From Streptomyces sp. AW19M42 (lineage in GTDB: Bacteria > Actinomycetota > Actinomycetes > Streptomycetales > Streptomycetaceae): a stretch of DNA of 32,031 nt. Position numbers and translations under genes: made by a program. The notes beneath the pieces are model-generated. The model saw only the letters and a program-made list of their open reading frames with translations, was not told the DNA's origin and searched no databases. This document shows, one piece after another, positions 1 through 8,158 of the stretch (position 1 is its first letter; every line of letters starts with the position of its first letter). Where the stretch lies: contig CBRG010000228.1 in assembly GCA_000470535.1 (NCBI GenBank), positions 1 to 32,031 on the forward strand, read 5' to 3'.

Positions 1-116
1 TGGTCGGGGGCGGGCTGCTGGGGGTATCCGTATGCCTGGCCTTGGTCGGGGGCGGGCTGCTGGGGGTATCCGTATGCCTGGCCCTGGTCGGGGGCGGGCT
101 GCTGCGGATAGCCGTA
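1..116 (-). repeat. 42-bp tandem repeat encoding 14-aa Pro/Gln units
   Basis: Units begin at 1, 43 and 85 with a 42-bp period. The first two are nearly identical and the third is partial and diverged. In the kinase frame they encode APDQGQAYGYPQQP-like units. The array probably continues beyond the window. Confidence 0.9.
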
Positions 117-1340
117 TCCCGGGACCGGCGTCGCTGCGTGTCCCGGTGGGGGAGTCGCTCCGTGTCCCGGGGCCGGCGTCGCTGTCGGATACGCGGCCGG
201 GTACGGCTGGGCGGGCTGCGGCGGGCCGACCACGGGAGGCGTTGTCGGAGCCGGAGGCGGCGTCTCCTGCGGGACGGCGCCCTGCGCGACCGCGTCCTGC
301 GGGTGCGCACCCGGCACCGCATCCGCACGGGTCTCCGCTTCGGCTGCTTCCCCCGCCTCCTCCGGCCCCCCGGACTGCGCCGCGTCCGCGCCGTCCGCCG
401 CGTCCTCAGGGTCTTCCGAGTCGAGCAGTTCCACGGCGTGCCGGCCGAGTTGGGCGATGAGCGCGCCCGGAAGCCAGGGCTCCGAGGTCTCGTCCTCGGC
501 CAGCCGGTCCAGTATCTCGTCGGGCGTCGGTCTGGCCTCCGGGTCCTTGCGCAGGCAGTCCCGGATCAGCTCCACCAGGTCCACCGGGACCCCGGTCAGG
601 TCCGGGTCCTCCTGCGCGATCCGGAACAGCATCGCGTGCACCCCGCTGGCCGCGTCACCGAACGGGAGCCGCCCGGTGGACGCGTACGCCAGCACCGAGC
701 CCAGACAGAACACGTCGCACGCCGTGGTCACCGGCTCGCCCCGCACCTGCTCCGGAGACATGAAGCCGGGGGAGCCGACCAGCGCCCCGGTACGGGTGAG
801 ACCGCCGTCGGTGACGGTGTCGAGGGCCCGTGCGATGCCGAAGTCGATGACCCGGGGGCCGTCGATCGTCAGCAGGATGTTGGACGGCTTGAGGTCGCGG
901 TGGATGAGCCCGGCGGTGTGGATGGCCCGCAGGGCGTGCGCGAGACCGTTGCCCAGGATGTGGACCGAGCGTTCGGGCAGTGGGCCGTACGCGCCGGGGG
1001 CGGGGCCCGCCGAGATGATCGTGCGGCCCGAGACGGTGGCCTGGAGGGACGGGCCCGCGACGTAACCGGTGGCGACCCAGGGCACGTTGGCGTCGGTATC
1101 GGCGTCCAGCACGGGGGCGGTCCAGCTGGAGCCGAGGCGGCGGGCGGCCATCACCTCCCGCCGGAACCGGTCGCGGAACTCCTGCTGCTCGGCGAGCTCC
1201 TCGCGTACGAGCTTGATCGCGACGGTGCGCCCACGGTCCGAGCGGGCCAGATAGACCTGGCCCATGCCGCCCGCGCCGAGTCGGCCCAGCAGTCGGTAGG
1301 CGCCGATGCGTTGCGGATCTACGGAGCCGAGCTTTTCCAT
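1..1340 (-). CDS. Ser/Thr protein kinase, 3' end outside window
   Basis: Eukaryote-like Ser/Thr kinase that would phosphorylate protein targets in the cytoplasm. Reading from ATG at 1340, a Gly-rich loop (GAGGMG, about residues 22-27), the ATP lysine K43 (VAIK), the catalytic loop HRDLKPSN (D149, K151, N154) and DFG (D166) are all intact, so it should be active. The SPEQ activation segment and the CDVFCLGSVL region are typical of actinobacterial kinases. After about residue 280 the chain becomes Ala/Glu- and then Pro/Gln-rich, ending in a 14-residue tandem repeat at the window edge. No membrane segment is seen in the 446 visible residues. GGGGAGGA lies about 10 nt before the ATG. The C-terminus, which may carry a sensor domain, is not visible. 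It is divergent from the aminotransferase gene. Family certain; substrate unknown. Confidence 0.93.
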   Translation of the reverse strand, partial: MEKLGSVDPQRIGAYRLLGRLGAGGMGQVYLARSDRGRTVAIKLVREELAEQQEFRDRFRREVMAARRLGSSWTAPVLDADTDANVPWVATGYVAGPSLQATVSGRTIISAGPAPGAYGPLPERSVHILGNGLAHALRAIHTAGLIHRDLKPSNILLTIDGPRVIDFGIARALDTVTDGGLTRTGALVGSPGFMSPEQVRGEPVTTACDVFCLGSVLAYASTGRLPFGDAASGVHAMLFRIAQEDPDLTGVPVDLVELIRDCLRKDPEARPTPDEILDRLAEDETSEPWLPGALIAQLGRHAVELLDSEDPEDAADGADAAQSGGPEEAGEAAEAETRADAVPGAHPQDAVAQGAVPQETPPPAPTTPPVVGPPQPAQPYPAAYPTATPAPGHGATPPPGHAATPVPGYGYPQQPAPDQGQAYGYPQQPAPDQGQAYGYPQQPAPD

Positions 1341-1651
1341 GGTGTGCAGTCCTCCCCCGTACGGCCACACGCCGAACGGGTCGAGAATAGCGGCGCGGTC
1401 GTGCCCCGGCGGGGGGTGGTGGCCGGTCCGTGCCCGCAGTCAGGGCCTTTCGCCCGGATCAGGACGGGCTGTGCACCGCGTCCACGGCCCCGGGGCGGGC
1501 GGGCGGTCCCGTAGACCGGCAGCGGTCCGGCCGGCACCGCCCCGGGCACCTGCCACCGCGCGGCGACCCGACACCCTGCCGAACGGCACGCCCCACTCCA
1601 TATACAAGGTGGCCATACCGGGCCGTGCCCGGCGGTGCCTACGCTCGCCGT
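1341..1651. promoter_or_regulatory. Divergent intergenic region, kinase / aminotransferase
   Basis: This 311-bp gap holds no convincing gene. On the minus strand, TATTCT (complement of 1384-1389) could be a -10 for the kinase, but no clear -35 is seen. On the plus strand, TACGCT at 1640-1645 sits exactly 7-12 nt before the ATG at 1652 and no Shine-Dalgarno is present, which is the layout of a leaderless mRNA. TATACA at 1601-1606 is an alternative -10. These are pattern matches only. Confidence 0.35.
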
Positions 1652-3025
1652 ATGACCCCTCATCCCCGCCATGCCGCCGCCGCTGACCCCGCCGCCGGCG
1701 CGGCCGTGAAGGCCGCCGACCGCGCGCACGTGTTCCACTCCTGGTCCGCCCAGGGCCTGATCGACCCGCTCGCCGTCGCCGGCGCCGAGGGGGCGTACTT
1801 CTGGGACTACGACGGCAACCGCTACCTGGACTTCACCAGCGGCCTCGTCTACACCAACATCGGCTACCAGCACCCCACCGTCGTCGCCGCGATCCAGGAG
1901 CAGGCGGGGAGGATGACGACCTTCGCGCCCGCCTTCGCGATCGAGTCGCGCTCCGAGGCCGCCCGCCTCATCGCGGAGCGCACGCCGGGCGACCTGGACA
2001 AGATCTTCTTCACCAACGGCGGCGCCGAGGCCGTCGAGAACGCCGTCCGGATGGCCCGGCTGCACACCGGCCGTACGAAGGTGCTGTCCGCCTACCGCTC
2101 GTACCACGGCGCCACCTCCACCGCGATCAACCTGACCGGTGACCCGCGCCGTTGGGCGTCGGACAACGGCTCGGCGGGCGTCGTCAGGTTCTGGGCCCCG
2201 TTCCTCTACCGCTCGCCGTTCTACGCGCAGACAGAGGCGGAGGAGTGCGCCCGCGCACTCCAGCACCTGGAGGACACCCTCGCCTACGAGGGCCCCTCGA
2301 CCATCGCCGCGATCATCCTGGAGACCATCCCGGGCACGGCCGGCATCATGACCCCGCCGCCCGGCTACCTCGCCGGTGTCCGCGAGATCTGCGACCGGTA
2401 CGGGATCGTCTTCGTCCTCGACGAGGTGATGGCGGGCTTCGGGCGTACCGGCAAGTGGTTCGCCGCCGACCACTTCGACGTCACCCCCGACCTGATGACC
2501 TTCGCCAAGGGCGTCAACTCCGGTTACGTACCCCTCGGCGGCGTCGCCATCTCCGCCGAGATCGCCGCCACCTTCGACACCCGCCCCTACCCGGGCGGGC
2601 TGACCTACTCCGGCCACCCGCTGGCCTGTGCGGCCGCCGTCGCCACCATCCACGTGATGGAGGACGAGAGGGTCATCGAGAACGCCGCCCACATCGGTGA
2701 GACGGTCCTCGGCCCCGGTCTGCGCGAGCTCGCCGCCAACCACCCCTCGGTCGGTGAGGTCCGCGGGCTCGGCGCGTTCTGGGCGCTGGAGCTGGTCCGC
2801 GACAAGGAGACCCGCGAGCCGCTCGTCCCGTACAACGCGACCGGCGCCGCCAACGCTCCGATGGCGGCCTTCGGGGCGGCGGCCAAGAAGCACGGCCTGT
2901 GGCCCTTCATCAACATGAACCGCACCCACGCCGTGCCGGCCTGCAACGTCACGGAGACCGAGGCCAAGGAGGGCCTGGCGGCACTGGACGCCGCACTGGC
3001 GGTGGCCGACGGGTACACCGCGTAG
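1652..3025 (+). CDS. Class-III PLP aminotransferase (omega-amino acid type)
   Basis: A 457-aa fold-type I, class-III aminotransferase of the gabT / beta-alanine-pyruvate / taurine-pyruvate group. The PLP-binding Asp lies in FVLDEVMAGFGRTG (D257) and the Schiff-base lysine in TFAKGVNSGYVPLG (K286). The substrate-side N-terminus (FHSWSAQG...YFWDYDGNRYLDF) is standard. ATG 1652 was chosen because family similarity starts soon after it and the open frame upstream is not protein-like; there is no Shine-Dalgarno, so translation may be leaderless. A GntR/FCD regulator follows 103 bp downstream and is the likely local controller. The preferred amine donor cannot be read from the sequence; a pyruvate- or 2-oxoglutarate-dependent omega-transaminase is the best guess. 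Confidence 0.92.
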   Translation: MTPHPRHAAAADPAAGAAVKAADRAHVFHSWSAQGLIDPLAVAGAEGAYFWDYDGNRYLDFTSGLVYTNIGYQHPTVVAAIQEQAGRMTTFAPAFAIESRSEAARLIAERTPGDLDKIFFTNGGAEAVENAVRMARLHTGRTKVLSAYRSYHGATSTAINLTGDPRRWASDNGSAGVVRFWAPFLYRSPFYAQTEAEECARALQHLEDTLAYEGPSTIAAIILETIPGTAGIMTPPPGYLAGVREICDRYGIVFVLDEVMAGFGRTGKWFAADHFDVTPDLMTFAKGVNSGYVPLGGVAISAEIAATFDTRPYPGGLTYSGHPLACAAAVATIHVMEDERVIENAAHIGETVLGPGLRELAANHPSVGEVRGLGAFWALELVRDKETREPLVPYNATGAANAPMAAFGAAAKKHGLWPFINMNRTHAVPACNVTETEAKEGLAALDAALAVADGYTA

Positions 3026-3128
3026 CGCCACCGCCCGCGCGCAGCGCCTCTCCCCCGTCCCCTCCCCACCGGCCAGGCCGGCGGGCTCGGTCTAAGGTGG
3101 CCGAAACCGAAACAGGGGAGGGGCGCTC

Positions 3129-3893
3129 ATGCGCGCGAGCGGAGCTGTCACCCGCAGTACCCTGCGGCAGCAGATCGCGGACGCGCTGCGTGACGAGGTG
3201 CTCGCGGGGCGTCTTCAGCCGGGGCGTGAATTCACCGTCAAGCAGATCGCGGAGCAGTACGGCGTCTCCGCGACGCCTGTCAGGGAAGCGTTGTTCGACC
3301 TCTCCGCGCAGGGCCTGCTCGAATGCGACCAGCACCGCGGATTCCGGGTGCACCAGTTCTCCGTCGAGGACTACCGGGCGATGGTGGAGGCCCGCGCCCT
3401 GGTCATGGACGGGGTGATCCGGGACGCCTTCCGCGAGCAGTCCCCGTCCCCGGCGCGGCAGGCGAGGTACCGGGAGGCGCTCGTCTCGGTACGCCGCCGG
3501 GCCGAGGAGGCCGCCCGCGCGGCGCGCTGCGGCGATCTGGACGTCCTCATCGGCTACGACCTGCGGTTCTGGCGGGAGCTGGGCGCGCTCGCCGGCAACG
3601 CGTACATCGGTGACTTCCTGCACCGGCTGCGGGTCCAGGCCTGGGTGTTCGCCGTCCCGTACCTGCGCGATGACGCGGACGTACGGGACTGGCTCTGGCA
3701 GGGGCACTCGGACCTCGTCGCCGCGGTCACGCTCCGGGACCGCGAGGCGCTGCGCGTGGTGGTCGCCCACTACAACGGCCACGCGCTGAACTGGGCGGAC
3801 CGGCTGGCGGCCGGTGACCCTGACCACCCCGGCCACGCACCACACCCGCCCCGGGCGGAAGAGGCCACGGATCCGGCGGGACCGGAAGTCTGA
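3129..3893 (+). CDS. GntR-family regulator, FadR/FCD subfamily
   Basis: A 254-aa transcription factor. The N-terminal winged HTH (about 8-75) has the GntR signature LRDEVLAGRLQPG...VKQIAEQYGVSATPVREAL. The C-terminal all-helical FCD domain (about 85-235) normally binds a carboxylic acid, often with a metal held by Asp and three His. Here the usual D-x-x-F-H reads DLRFW, so one ligand appears to be Trp; later His residues (QGHSDL, VAHYNGH) remain. ACAGGGGAGG precedes the ATG by about 6 nt. It lies just after the aminotransferase, in the same direction, and probably responds to that enzyme's substrate or product; this is inference from position. Confidence 0.9.
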   Translation: MRASGAVTRSTLRQQIADALRDEVLAGRLQPGREFTVKQIAEQYGVSATPVREALFDLSAQGLLECDQHRGFRVHQFSVEDYRAMVEARALVMDGVIRDAFREQSPSPARQARYREALVSVRRRAEEAARAARCGDLDVLIGYDLRFWRELGALAGNAYIGDFLHRLRVQAWVFAVPYLRDDADVRDWLWQGHSDLVAAVTLRDREALRVVVAHYNGHALNWADRLAAGDPDHPGHAPHPPRAEEATDPAGPEV

Positions 3894-3998
3894 GCGGCGC
3901 CGTTCCCCGAATCGCTCATGGGGGAACACTGTCCGCGACGTGGCGACCGCATTACGCTGTCCCGACCATCGCACGCACCCGTTGGAGAGCGAGACTTC

Positions 3999-4649
3999 GT
4001 GGCCTGTGACCTGTGGCTGGTCCCCCTCGTCGATGTGCTGTGCCACAGCCCCGACAACCCCTTCGCCGAAGAGATAGCCGTCTTCGACCAGGCGCTGGGC
4101 GAGGCGGGACTGCCGCCCGTACCCGTCTACGCCTATATGCCGGGCCTGACCGGAGACGTGGCCCCGGTCGCGGGCTTCGACTACGACGCCCTGCACTTCC
4201 TGCGCCGCGCCTACCTGCTCCAGATCAGCGGCCTCGCCGTCACGCCCGTGGACGAACTGGGCGGCGACTACGAGCAGTTGCTGGAGATGTTCGAGCCGAC
4301 GGCCCAGCAGTCGCACCTGGTGTGGCATTACGACCACGCGGGCGCGTACGTTCCCCTGGACTTCGCGTACCCGATCTCCAGCGACGACCTGCTGGAGGGC
4401 GGCGGCCCGCTCGGCTCCGCGCACGGGCTGCTCAGGGAGCTGGAGTTCGTCGCCCCGTCCATCGGTATCGATCCGGCCAATCCACCGGCCGCCCCGCTGC
4501 CGCCCGCCGCCCCCACCGAGCTGGAGGAACCGGCGGTCCCGATCCCGTACGACGACAACCCGTTCGCCCGGGAACGCCACGTCTGGCTCGGCCTGCACGC
4601 CGCGGTCACCCGCAGCCTCGCCCAGGGCTCGATGATCATCTTCAGCTGA
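3999..4649 (+). CDS. Uncharacterised 216-aa protein
   Basis: I do not recognise this family. The chosen start is GTG 3999, with GGAG about 12 nt upstream; the frame is open to 3918 but that part is less protein-like. The product is acidic and soluble, with no signal peptide or membrane segment. It begins ACDLWLVPLVDVLCHSPDNPFAEE and has a Pro/Ala-rich linker at about residues 160-180, then ends in SMIIFS. Aromatic residues are frequent in the centre (FDYDALHFLRRAYLL, VWHYDHAGAYVPLDFAYP), suggesting a compact globular domain. It stands between the GntR gene and the convergent SLATT gene and may be a single-gene unit. Confidence 0.75.
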   Translation: MACDLWLVPLVDVLCHSPDNPFAEEIAVFDQALGEAGLPPVPVYAYMPGLTGDVAPVAGFDYDALHFLRRAYLLQISGLAVTPVDELGGDYEQLLEMFEPTAQQSHLVWHYDHAGAYVPLDFAYPISSDDLLEGGGPLGSAHGLLRELEFVAPSIGIDPANPPAAPLPPAAPTELEEPAVPIPYDDNPFARERHVWLGLHAAVTRSLAQGSMIIFS

Positions 4650-4675
4650 CGGACGGCCTGACGGACGGCCTGACG
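4646..4675 (+). repeat. 12-bp direct repeat after stop codon
   Basis: CTGACGGACGGC is repeated about 2.5 times directly over and after the stop of the 216-aa protein, so several TGA triplets follow each other. No hairpin is evident. Confidence 0.7.
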
Positions 4676-4712
4676 CCCGAGGCGTCCGCCGGAGCCCCGC
4701 ACCGGTCACCGG

Positions 4713-5498
4713 TCATCGCGGGGACTCCGGCGGCCGCTGCCGAGGCATGTTCGGCCGGCCCATCGACTGCAGCGGGAACCTCGGCTGCGTACCCGGCTCC
4801 GCCCGCCCGCCACCCGTGCCCCCGGACACCAGTGCCTGCATCCCCATCGGCGCGGGACCGGCCCGGAACTCCACCATCCAGTCCGCGGTCTCCGACCGGA
4901 CGAGCTCCGTGACGTCCTCCGAGAACCGCCGCAGCACACCGAGGCACCGCTCGGCGGCCTCGCTCGCCGTCCCCTCGGTCGGGCCGAGCACCTCCCGTAC
5001 GCACTCCGAGGCCCAGTCGAACTGGAGCACCTGGAGCCTGCGCTGCACGGCCTGTGCCGTGGCGAGATTCCTTATCCAGCCGGAGGTCAGGCCGAAGTAC
5101 CGGTCGCACGCCATGCACGCGGCGCCCAGCAGCAGCGACAGATACCCCCAGCCCGCCGCACCGTTCAACGCGCCCGTCAGATCGAGCAGCGGCAGCGCGG
5201 CGCCCGCCACCGCGCCGACGGCGGTCCCCATCCGCAGCACCCTGGCCGCGCGCCGCTTCCACACCCGGTCGCCCAGGTACCAGTCGGCGGTGCGCAGCGC
5301 GTCGGCCTCGATCCAGCGGTACAGCTCTTCGAGCCGCTGCGCGGGCTCGCCCCAGTCGCCGAGCGGGAAGGGCGTACCGGTCAGATCCCGGCCCGGTGCG
5401 CCGGAGCCCGTACCGGAAGGAGTGGCGGAACCGGCCGGACCGGGCACACCGGAATCGTTGCGGGGCGGCCCTTCGGGCTGCATCTCCGGCTGACTCAC
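4713..5498 (-). CDS. SLATT-type two-transmembrane protein
   Basis: A 261-aa membrane protein resembling the SLATT family (SMODS and SLOG-associating two-TM proteins). From GTG 5498: a Pro/Gly-rich N-terminus, an amphipathic helix (PAQRLEELYRWIEADALRTADWYLGDRVWKRRAAR split by short turns), two close hydrophobic helices (about 90-107 and 116-132) and a long soluble C-terminal helical part. GTG 5498 is preferred over ATG 5516 because AGAGGAG lies about 7 nt before the GTG. SLATT proteins are often predicted pore-forming effectors in nucleotide-signalled defence, but no SMODS, SLOG or other sensor gene is adjacent, and a stable position beside ybaB-recR suggests a routine role. Family assignment is by helix pattern and sequence feel, not by search. 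Confidence 0.75.
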   Translation of the reverse strand: MSQPEMQPEGPPRNDSGVPGPAGSATPSGTGSGAPGRDLTGTPFPLGDWGEPAQRLEELYRWIEADALRTADWYLGDRVWKRRAARVLRMGTAVGAVAGAALPLLDLTGALNGAAGWGYLSLLLGAACMACDRYFGLTSGWIRNLATAQAVQRRLQVLQFDWASECVREVLGPTEGTASEAAERCLGVLRRFSEDVTELVRSETADWMVEFRAGPAPMGMQALVSGGTGGGRAEPGTQPRFPLQSMGRPNMPRQRPPESPR

Positions 5499-5869
5499 CG
5501 GGGTACTCCTCTGCATGCTGCATTGCGACGCGTGGTGTCGACCGCGTCCTCGACGATGGGCGGGATCTCTGCCCTCTGCTCACTGACGCTCGCTGCGACC
5601 GGCAGTGCCCCATGCGTAACCTTGCGTGACGGTGGGTGCATGTGCGCGTATCGGGGCGCATGCCCTTCCTACCGCCGAATGGTGGGCCGCGGGGTCGGAA
5701 TCGCGGTATTCCCGGGTGTGCGGGGCCTGTGATCAGGTATAGGAGTCCTGCCTTCACTGACTCGATCTCACTCGAAAGAGTTGCTTGTCAGCGGGTGGGG
5801 CGCACCGCGCGGGGACAACGTAGGCTCGGCGTACCGAAACATTTGTCGTCGAAATGCACTGGAGTGACC
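5499..5869. promoter_or_regulatory. Divergent intergenic region, SLATT / ybaB
   Basis: 371 bp with no supported gene. Possible -10 hexamers on the plus strand are TATAGG (5738-5743) and TAGGCT (5821-5826, about 50 nt before the ybaB start); neither has a good -35 at 16-18 bp. An imperfect hairpin with GCGC/GCGC and GCAT/ATGC arms spans about 5634-5665. I found no tRNA or SRP RNA (no GGAAGCAGCC-like SRP core). Confidence 0.35.
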
Positions 5870-6205
5870 GTGATTCCCGGTGGTGGTCAGCCCAATATGC
5901 AGCAGCTGCTTCAGCAGGCCCAGAAGATGCAGCAGGACCTTGCGGAGGCCCAGGAGGAACTGGCCGGGACCGAGGTCGACGGCCAGGCGGGCGGCGGTCT
6001 CGTCAAGGCGACCGTCACCGGCTCCGGCGAGCTGCGCGCCCTGGTGATCGACCCGAAGGCGGTGGATCCGGAGGACACCGAGACGCTCGCGGACCTCGTC
6101 GTCGCGGCGGTCCAGGCGGCGAACGAGAACGCCCAGACGCTCCAGCAGCAGAAGCTGGGCCCGCTGGCCCAGGGCCTGGGCGGCATGCCCGGCCTCCCCT
6201 TCTGA
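5870..6205 (+). CDS. ybaB: YbaB/EbfC family nucleoid-associated protein
   Basis: A 111-aa DNA-binding protein that coats DNA as a dimer and is commonly encoded next to recR. The N-terminal helix [22 protein letters not shown] and the following [27 protein letters not shown] strand region are the family hallmarks; the C-terminus is a second helix with Asn/Gln ([10 protein letters not shown]) ending in a Gly/Met tail. GTG 5870 is chosen because GGAG (5861-5864) lies 5 nt upstream; a start at the internal ATG would remove family sequence. recR follows after 105 bp in the same direction and the pair is probably co-transcribed. Confidence 0.95.
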   Translation: MIPGGGQPNMQQLLQQAQKMQQDLAEAQEELAGTEVDGQAGGGLVKATVTGSGELRALVIDPKAVDPEDTETLADLVVAAVQAANENAQTLQQQKLGPLAQGLGGMPGLPF

Positions 6206-6310
6206 CCAAGGACATACCAAGGGCATGTCCGAGGACATACCCAAGACGGTACGCACCCCCTACGGTACGTACCACGACTCGGCCGACCAGGCGGCAGGAA
6301 AGGCTCTCCG

Positions 6311-6910
6311 TTGTACGAAGGCGTGGTTCAGGACCTCATCGACGAGTTGGGCAGGCTGCCCGGCGTCGGTCCCAAGAGCGCGCAGCGGATCGCCTTCCAC
6401 ATCCTCCAGGCGGAGCCCACGGATGTGCGCCGCCTGGCCCACGCCCTCCTTGAGGTCAAGGACAAGGTCCGCTTCTGCGCCATCTGCGGCAACGTCGCGC
6501 AGCAGGAGCAGTGCGGGATCTGCCGCGACCCGCGCCGCGATCTGACGGTCATCTGTGTCGTGGAGGAGCCGAAGGACGTCGTCGCGATCGAGCGGACCCG
6601 CGAGTTCCGGGGCCGGTACCACGTACTCGGCGGGGCGATCAGCCCCATCGAGGGCGTCGGCCCGGACGATCTGCGTATCCGCGAGCTGCTGGCCCGGCTG
6701 GCCGACGGCTCCATCACGGAGCTGATCCTGGCGACCGACCCCAACCTGGAGGGCGAGGCAACCGCGACGTACCTGGCGCGGATGATCAAGCCGATGGGCC
6801 TGCGGGTCACCCGGCTGGCCAGCGGTCTGCCGGTGGGCGGCGACCTGGAGTACGCGGACGAGGTCACGCTCGGCCGCGCCTTCGAAGGGAGGCGTCTGCT
6901 CGATGTCTGA
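6311..6910 (+). CDS. recR: Recombination mediator RecR
   Basis: A 199-aa protein that acts with RecO (and RecF) to load RecA on single-stranded DNA in gap repair. It has an N-terminal helix-hairpin-helix ([18 protein letters not shown]), a four-Cys zinc finger (C56, C59, C68, C71), and a Toprim domain ([28 protein letters not shown]). Length is as usual for the family. The start is TTG 6311 with AGGAAAGG about 8 nt upstream; no ATG or GTG gives the complete HhH region. It ends CTC GAT GTC TGA, within which an ATG begins the next short frame. Confidence 0.97.
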   Translation: MYEGVVQDLIDELGRLPGVGPKSAQRIAFHILQAEPTDVRRLAHALLEVKDKVRFCAICGNVAQQEQCGICRDPRRDLTVICVVEEPKDVVAIERTREFRGRYHVLGGAISPIEGVGPDDLRIRELLARLADGSITELILATDPNLEGEATATYLARMIKPMGLRVTRLASGLPVGGDLEYADEVTLGRAFEGRRLLDV

Positions 6911-7007
6911 CACCGGCCCCGCCCCTCACGACGGCTTTATGTTCAGCGCGACTATGTTCTACCCACCGTCTGCGACCGTGCCCACGGGAGGTCTCCTCGA
7001 TGTCTGA
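6903..7007 (+). CDS. Possible 34-aa ORF bridging recR and DUF5063 gene
   Basis: ATG 6903 overlaps the recR stop and the TGA at 7005-7007 overlaps the ATG of the next gene. GGGAGG about 10 nt upstream could serve as its ribosome binding site. The peptide starts [10 protein letters not shown] and ends GGLLDV, echoing the RecR end RRLLDV, while the next gene starts MSDA. Both junctions share the sequence CTCGATGTCTGAC preceded by GGAGG, or a close variant. It may be a translated coupling peptide or only a relic of a small duplication; I cannot tell which. Confidence 0.4.
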   Translation: MSDTGPAPHDGFMFSATMFYPPSATVPTGGLLDV

Positions 7008-7659
7008 CGCCACGCTGAACACTGTCACCCAGGACCCCGACGACTTCGCGGTCCAGATCGCCGACCAGATCAAGACGTTCATCGTCGCGGTCACCGAGGT
7101 GTCCAAGGTCGAGGAGCCGGAAGAAGCCGTTCCGGTGCTGCTGCTCCAGGTCTCCCAGCTCCTCCTCGCGGGCGGCCGGCTGGGCGCGTACGAGGACATC
7201 CTCCCGGACGAGCGCTACGAGCCGGACCTCGGCGCCGAACCGGACGCGGACGGCCTGCGCGAGCGCTTCGCGGTCCTGCTGGAGCCGATCGACGTCTACT
7301 CCGAGGTCTTCGACCCGTACGAGCCCCGCAAGGCCCCGGTCCCGGCCCGTATCTCCGACGACCTGGCCGACCTGGTCACGGACCTGCGCCACGGCCTGGC
7401 CCACTACGAGGAGGACCGCACCACAGAGGCCCTGTGGTGGTGGCAGTTCTCCTACTTCTCCAACTGGGGCTCCACCGCCTCCGCCGCCCTGCGCGCACTC
7501 CAGTCCCTGATCGCCCACATCCGCCTGAACCAGCCCCTCCAGGCCCTCGACGGCCTGGACACCGACCAGGACGCCGGCGACGACGACCTGGCCGAGGAGG
7601 CCGGCCGCGTGATGGTCGAGGAGATCGCGGGCCCGCTGGGGCTGCGCCCGGTCAAGTAG
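7000..7659 (+). CDS. DUF5063 domain protein
   Basis: A 219-aa acidic cytoplasmic protein of a family (DUF5063) that is commonly found right after recR in streptomycetes; its biochemical role is unknown. The sequence is all-helical, with an N-terminal helix pair (DDFAVQIADQIKTFIVAVTEV) and a conserved core DLRHGLAHYEEDRTTEALWWWQFSYFSNWGSTASAALRALQSL. No catalytic motif or membrane segment is visible. The ATG at 7000 has GGGAGG about 10 nt upstream. It probably belongs to the ybaB-recR transcript and is followed by a hairpin terminator at 7670. Confidence 0.9.
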   Translation: MSDATLNTVTQDPDDFAVQIADQIKTFIVAVTEVSKVEEPEEAVPVLLLQVSQLLLAGGRLGAYEDILPDERYEPDLGAEPDADGLRERFAVLLEPIDVYSEVFDPYEPRKAPVPARISDDLADLVTDLRHGLAHYEEDRTTEALWWWQFSYFSNWGSTASAALRALQSLIAHIRLNQPLQALDGLDTDQDAGDDDLAEEAGRVMVEEIAGPLGLRPVK

Positions 7660-7669
7660 CGCAGCGGGC

Positions 7670-7692
7670 GAGGCGGAGACCACCTCCACCTC
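7670..7692 (+). terminator. Hairpin after DUF5063 gene
   Basis: GAGGCGGAG pairs with CTCCACCTC (one mismatch) around a 5-nt loop, 11 nt after the stop codon. There is no long T tract, which is common for terminators in GC-rich actinobacteria. Confidence 0.55.
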
Positions 7693-7830
7693 CTGCTTTC
7701 ACGAAATCCCGGGTGGCGTCCGCGTGTCGGAGCCGGGGTTCTGTCGTTGGTGCGGGTGCGGCCGGAAATCCTTCGGGCGGCGTCATCTGTACGGGCACCG
7801 GGATGCGGTTCCGGGTGAAGGAGGAGCGCG

Positions 7831-8139
7831 ATGGGTGTGGAGACGCGAAGTGCGGGCGGTGTCGCGGGGCGTGCGGGCGCGCGGGCCGCGGTACTGGGTG
7901 CGGTGGCCGGGGCGGCGCTGCTCCCGGTCGGTGCCGCTCACGCGAACGTGATCGGGATCGGGAACGCGGCGTTCGGCAACACCTGCGTCAGCCAGGGCGC
8001 TGCTCGGGCGGTGGGCACCACGGTGACCGGCAGCGGGGTGGGCAGCGGCAACCTGGCCGGGCTGCCGCTGGATCTGCCGCGCAACCACTGCGGCAACAGC
8101 GGCATCATCTGCACGGCCGTCTTCATGTCGAGCGTGTGA
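7831..8139 (+). CDS. Chaplin-like small secreted protein
   Basis: A 102-aa precursor with a Sec signal peptide (charged start, hydrophobic AAVLGAVAGAALLPVG, cleavage after AHA at residue 38). The mature part of about 64 residues is Gly/Asn-rich, hydrophobic, and has Cys at 52, 87 and 94. It contains the two halves of a chaplin domain in swapped order: first NAAFGNTCV (normally the end of a chaplin), then GSGVGSGNLAGLPLDLPRN and CGNSG (normally the beginning). Chaplins are surface amyloids that coat aerial hyphae. The ATG follows a strong AAGGAGGAG. A downstream TTC38-like gene starts 19 nt after its stop. Chaplin relationship is by motif; function is inferred. Confidence 0.75.
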   Translation: MGVETRSAGGVAGRAGARAAVLGAVAGAALLPVGAAHANVIGIGNAAFGNTCVSQGAARAVGTTVTGSGVGSGNLAGLPLDLPRNHCGNSGIICTAVFMSSV

Positions 8140-8158
8140 GCAGGCCGGCGGGCGCGAG

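Noticed and set aside
3026..3128. Terminator hairpin CCGGCC-A-GGCCGG between aminotransferase and GntR genes
   Set aside because: The loop would be a single base, and opening the stem to a normal loop leaves too little pairing.
2949..4709. Long minus-strand open frame opposite the GntR and 216-aa genes
   Set aside because: The plus-strand genes have starts, ribosome sites and family motifs; this one does not.
5499..5869. SRP RNA or tRNA gene near ybaB-recR
   Set aside because: In some bacteria the SRP RNA gene lies near dnaX-ybaB-recR, but no conserved SRP core or cloverleaf is visible here, and dnaX is absent.
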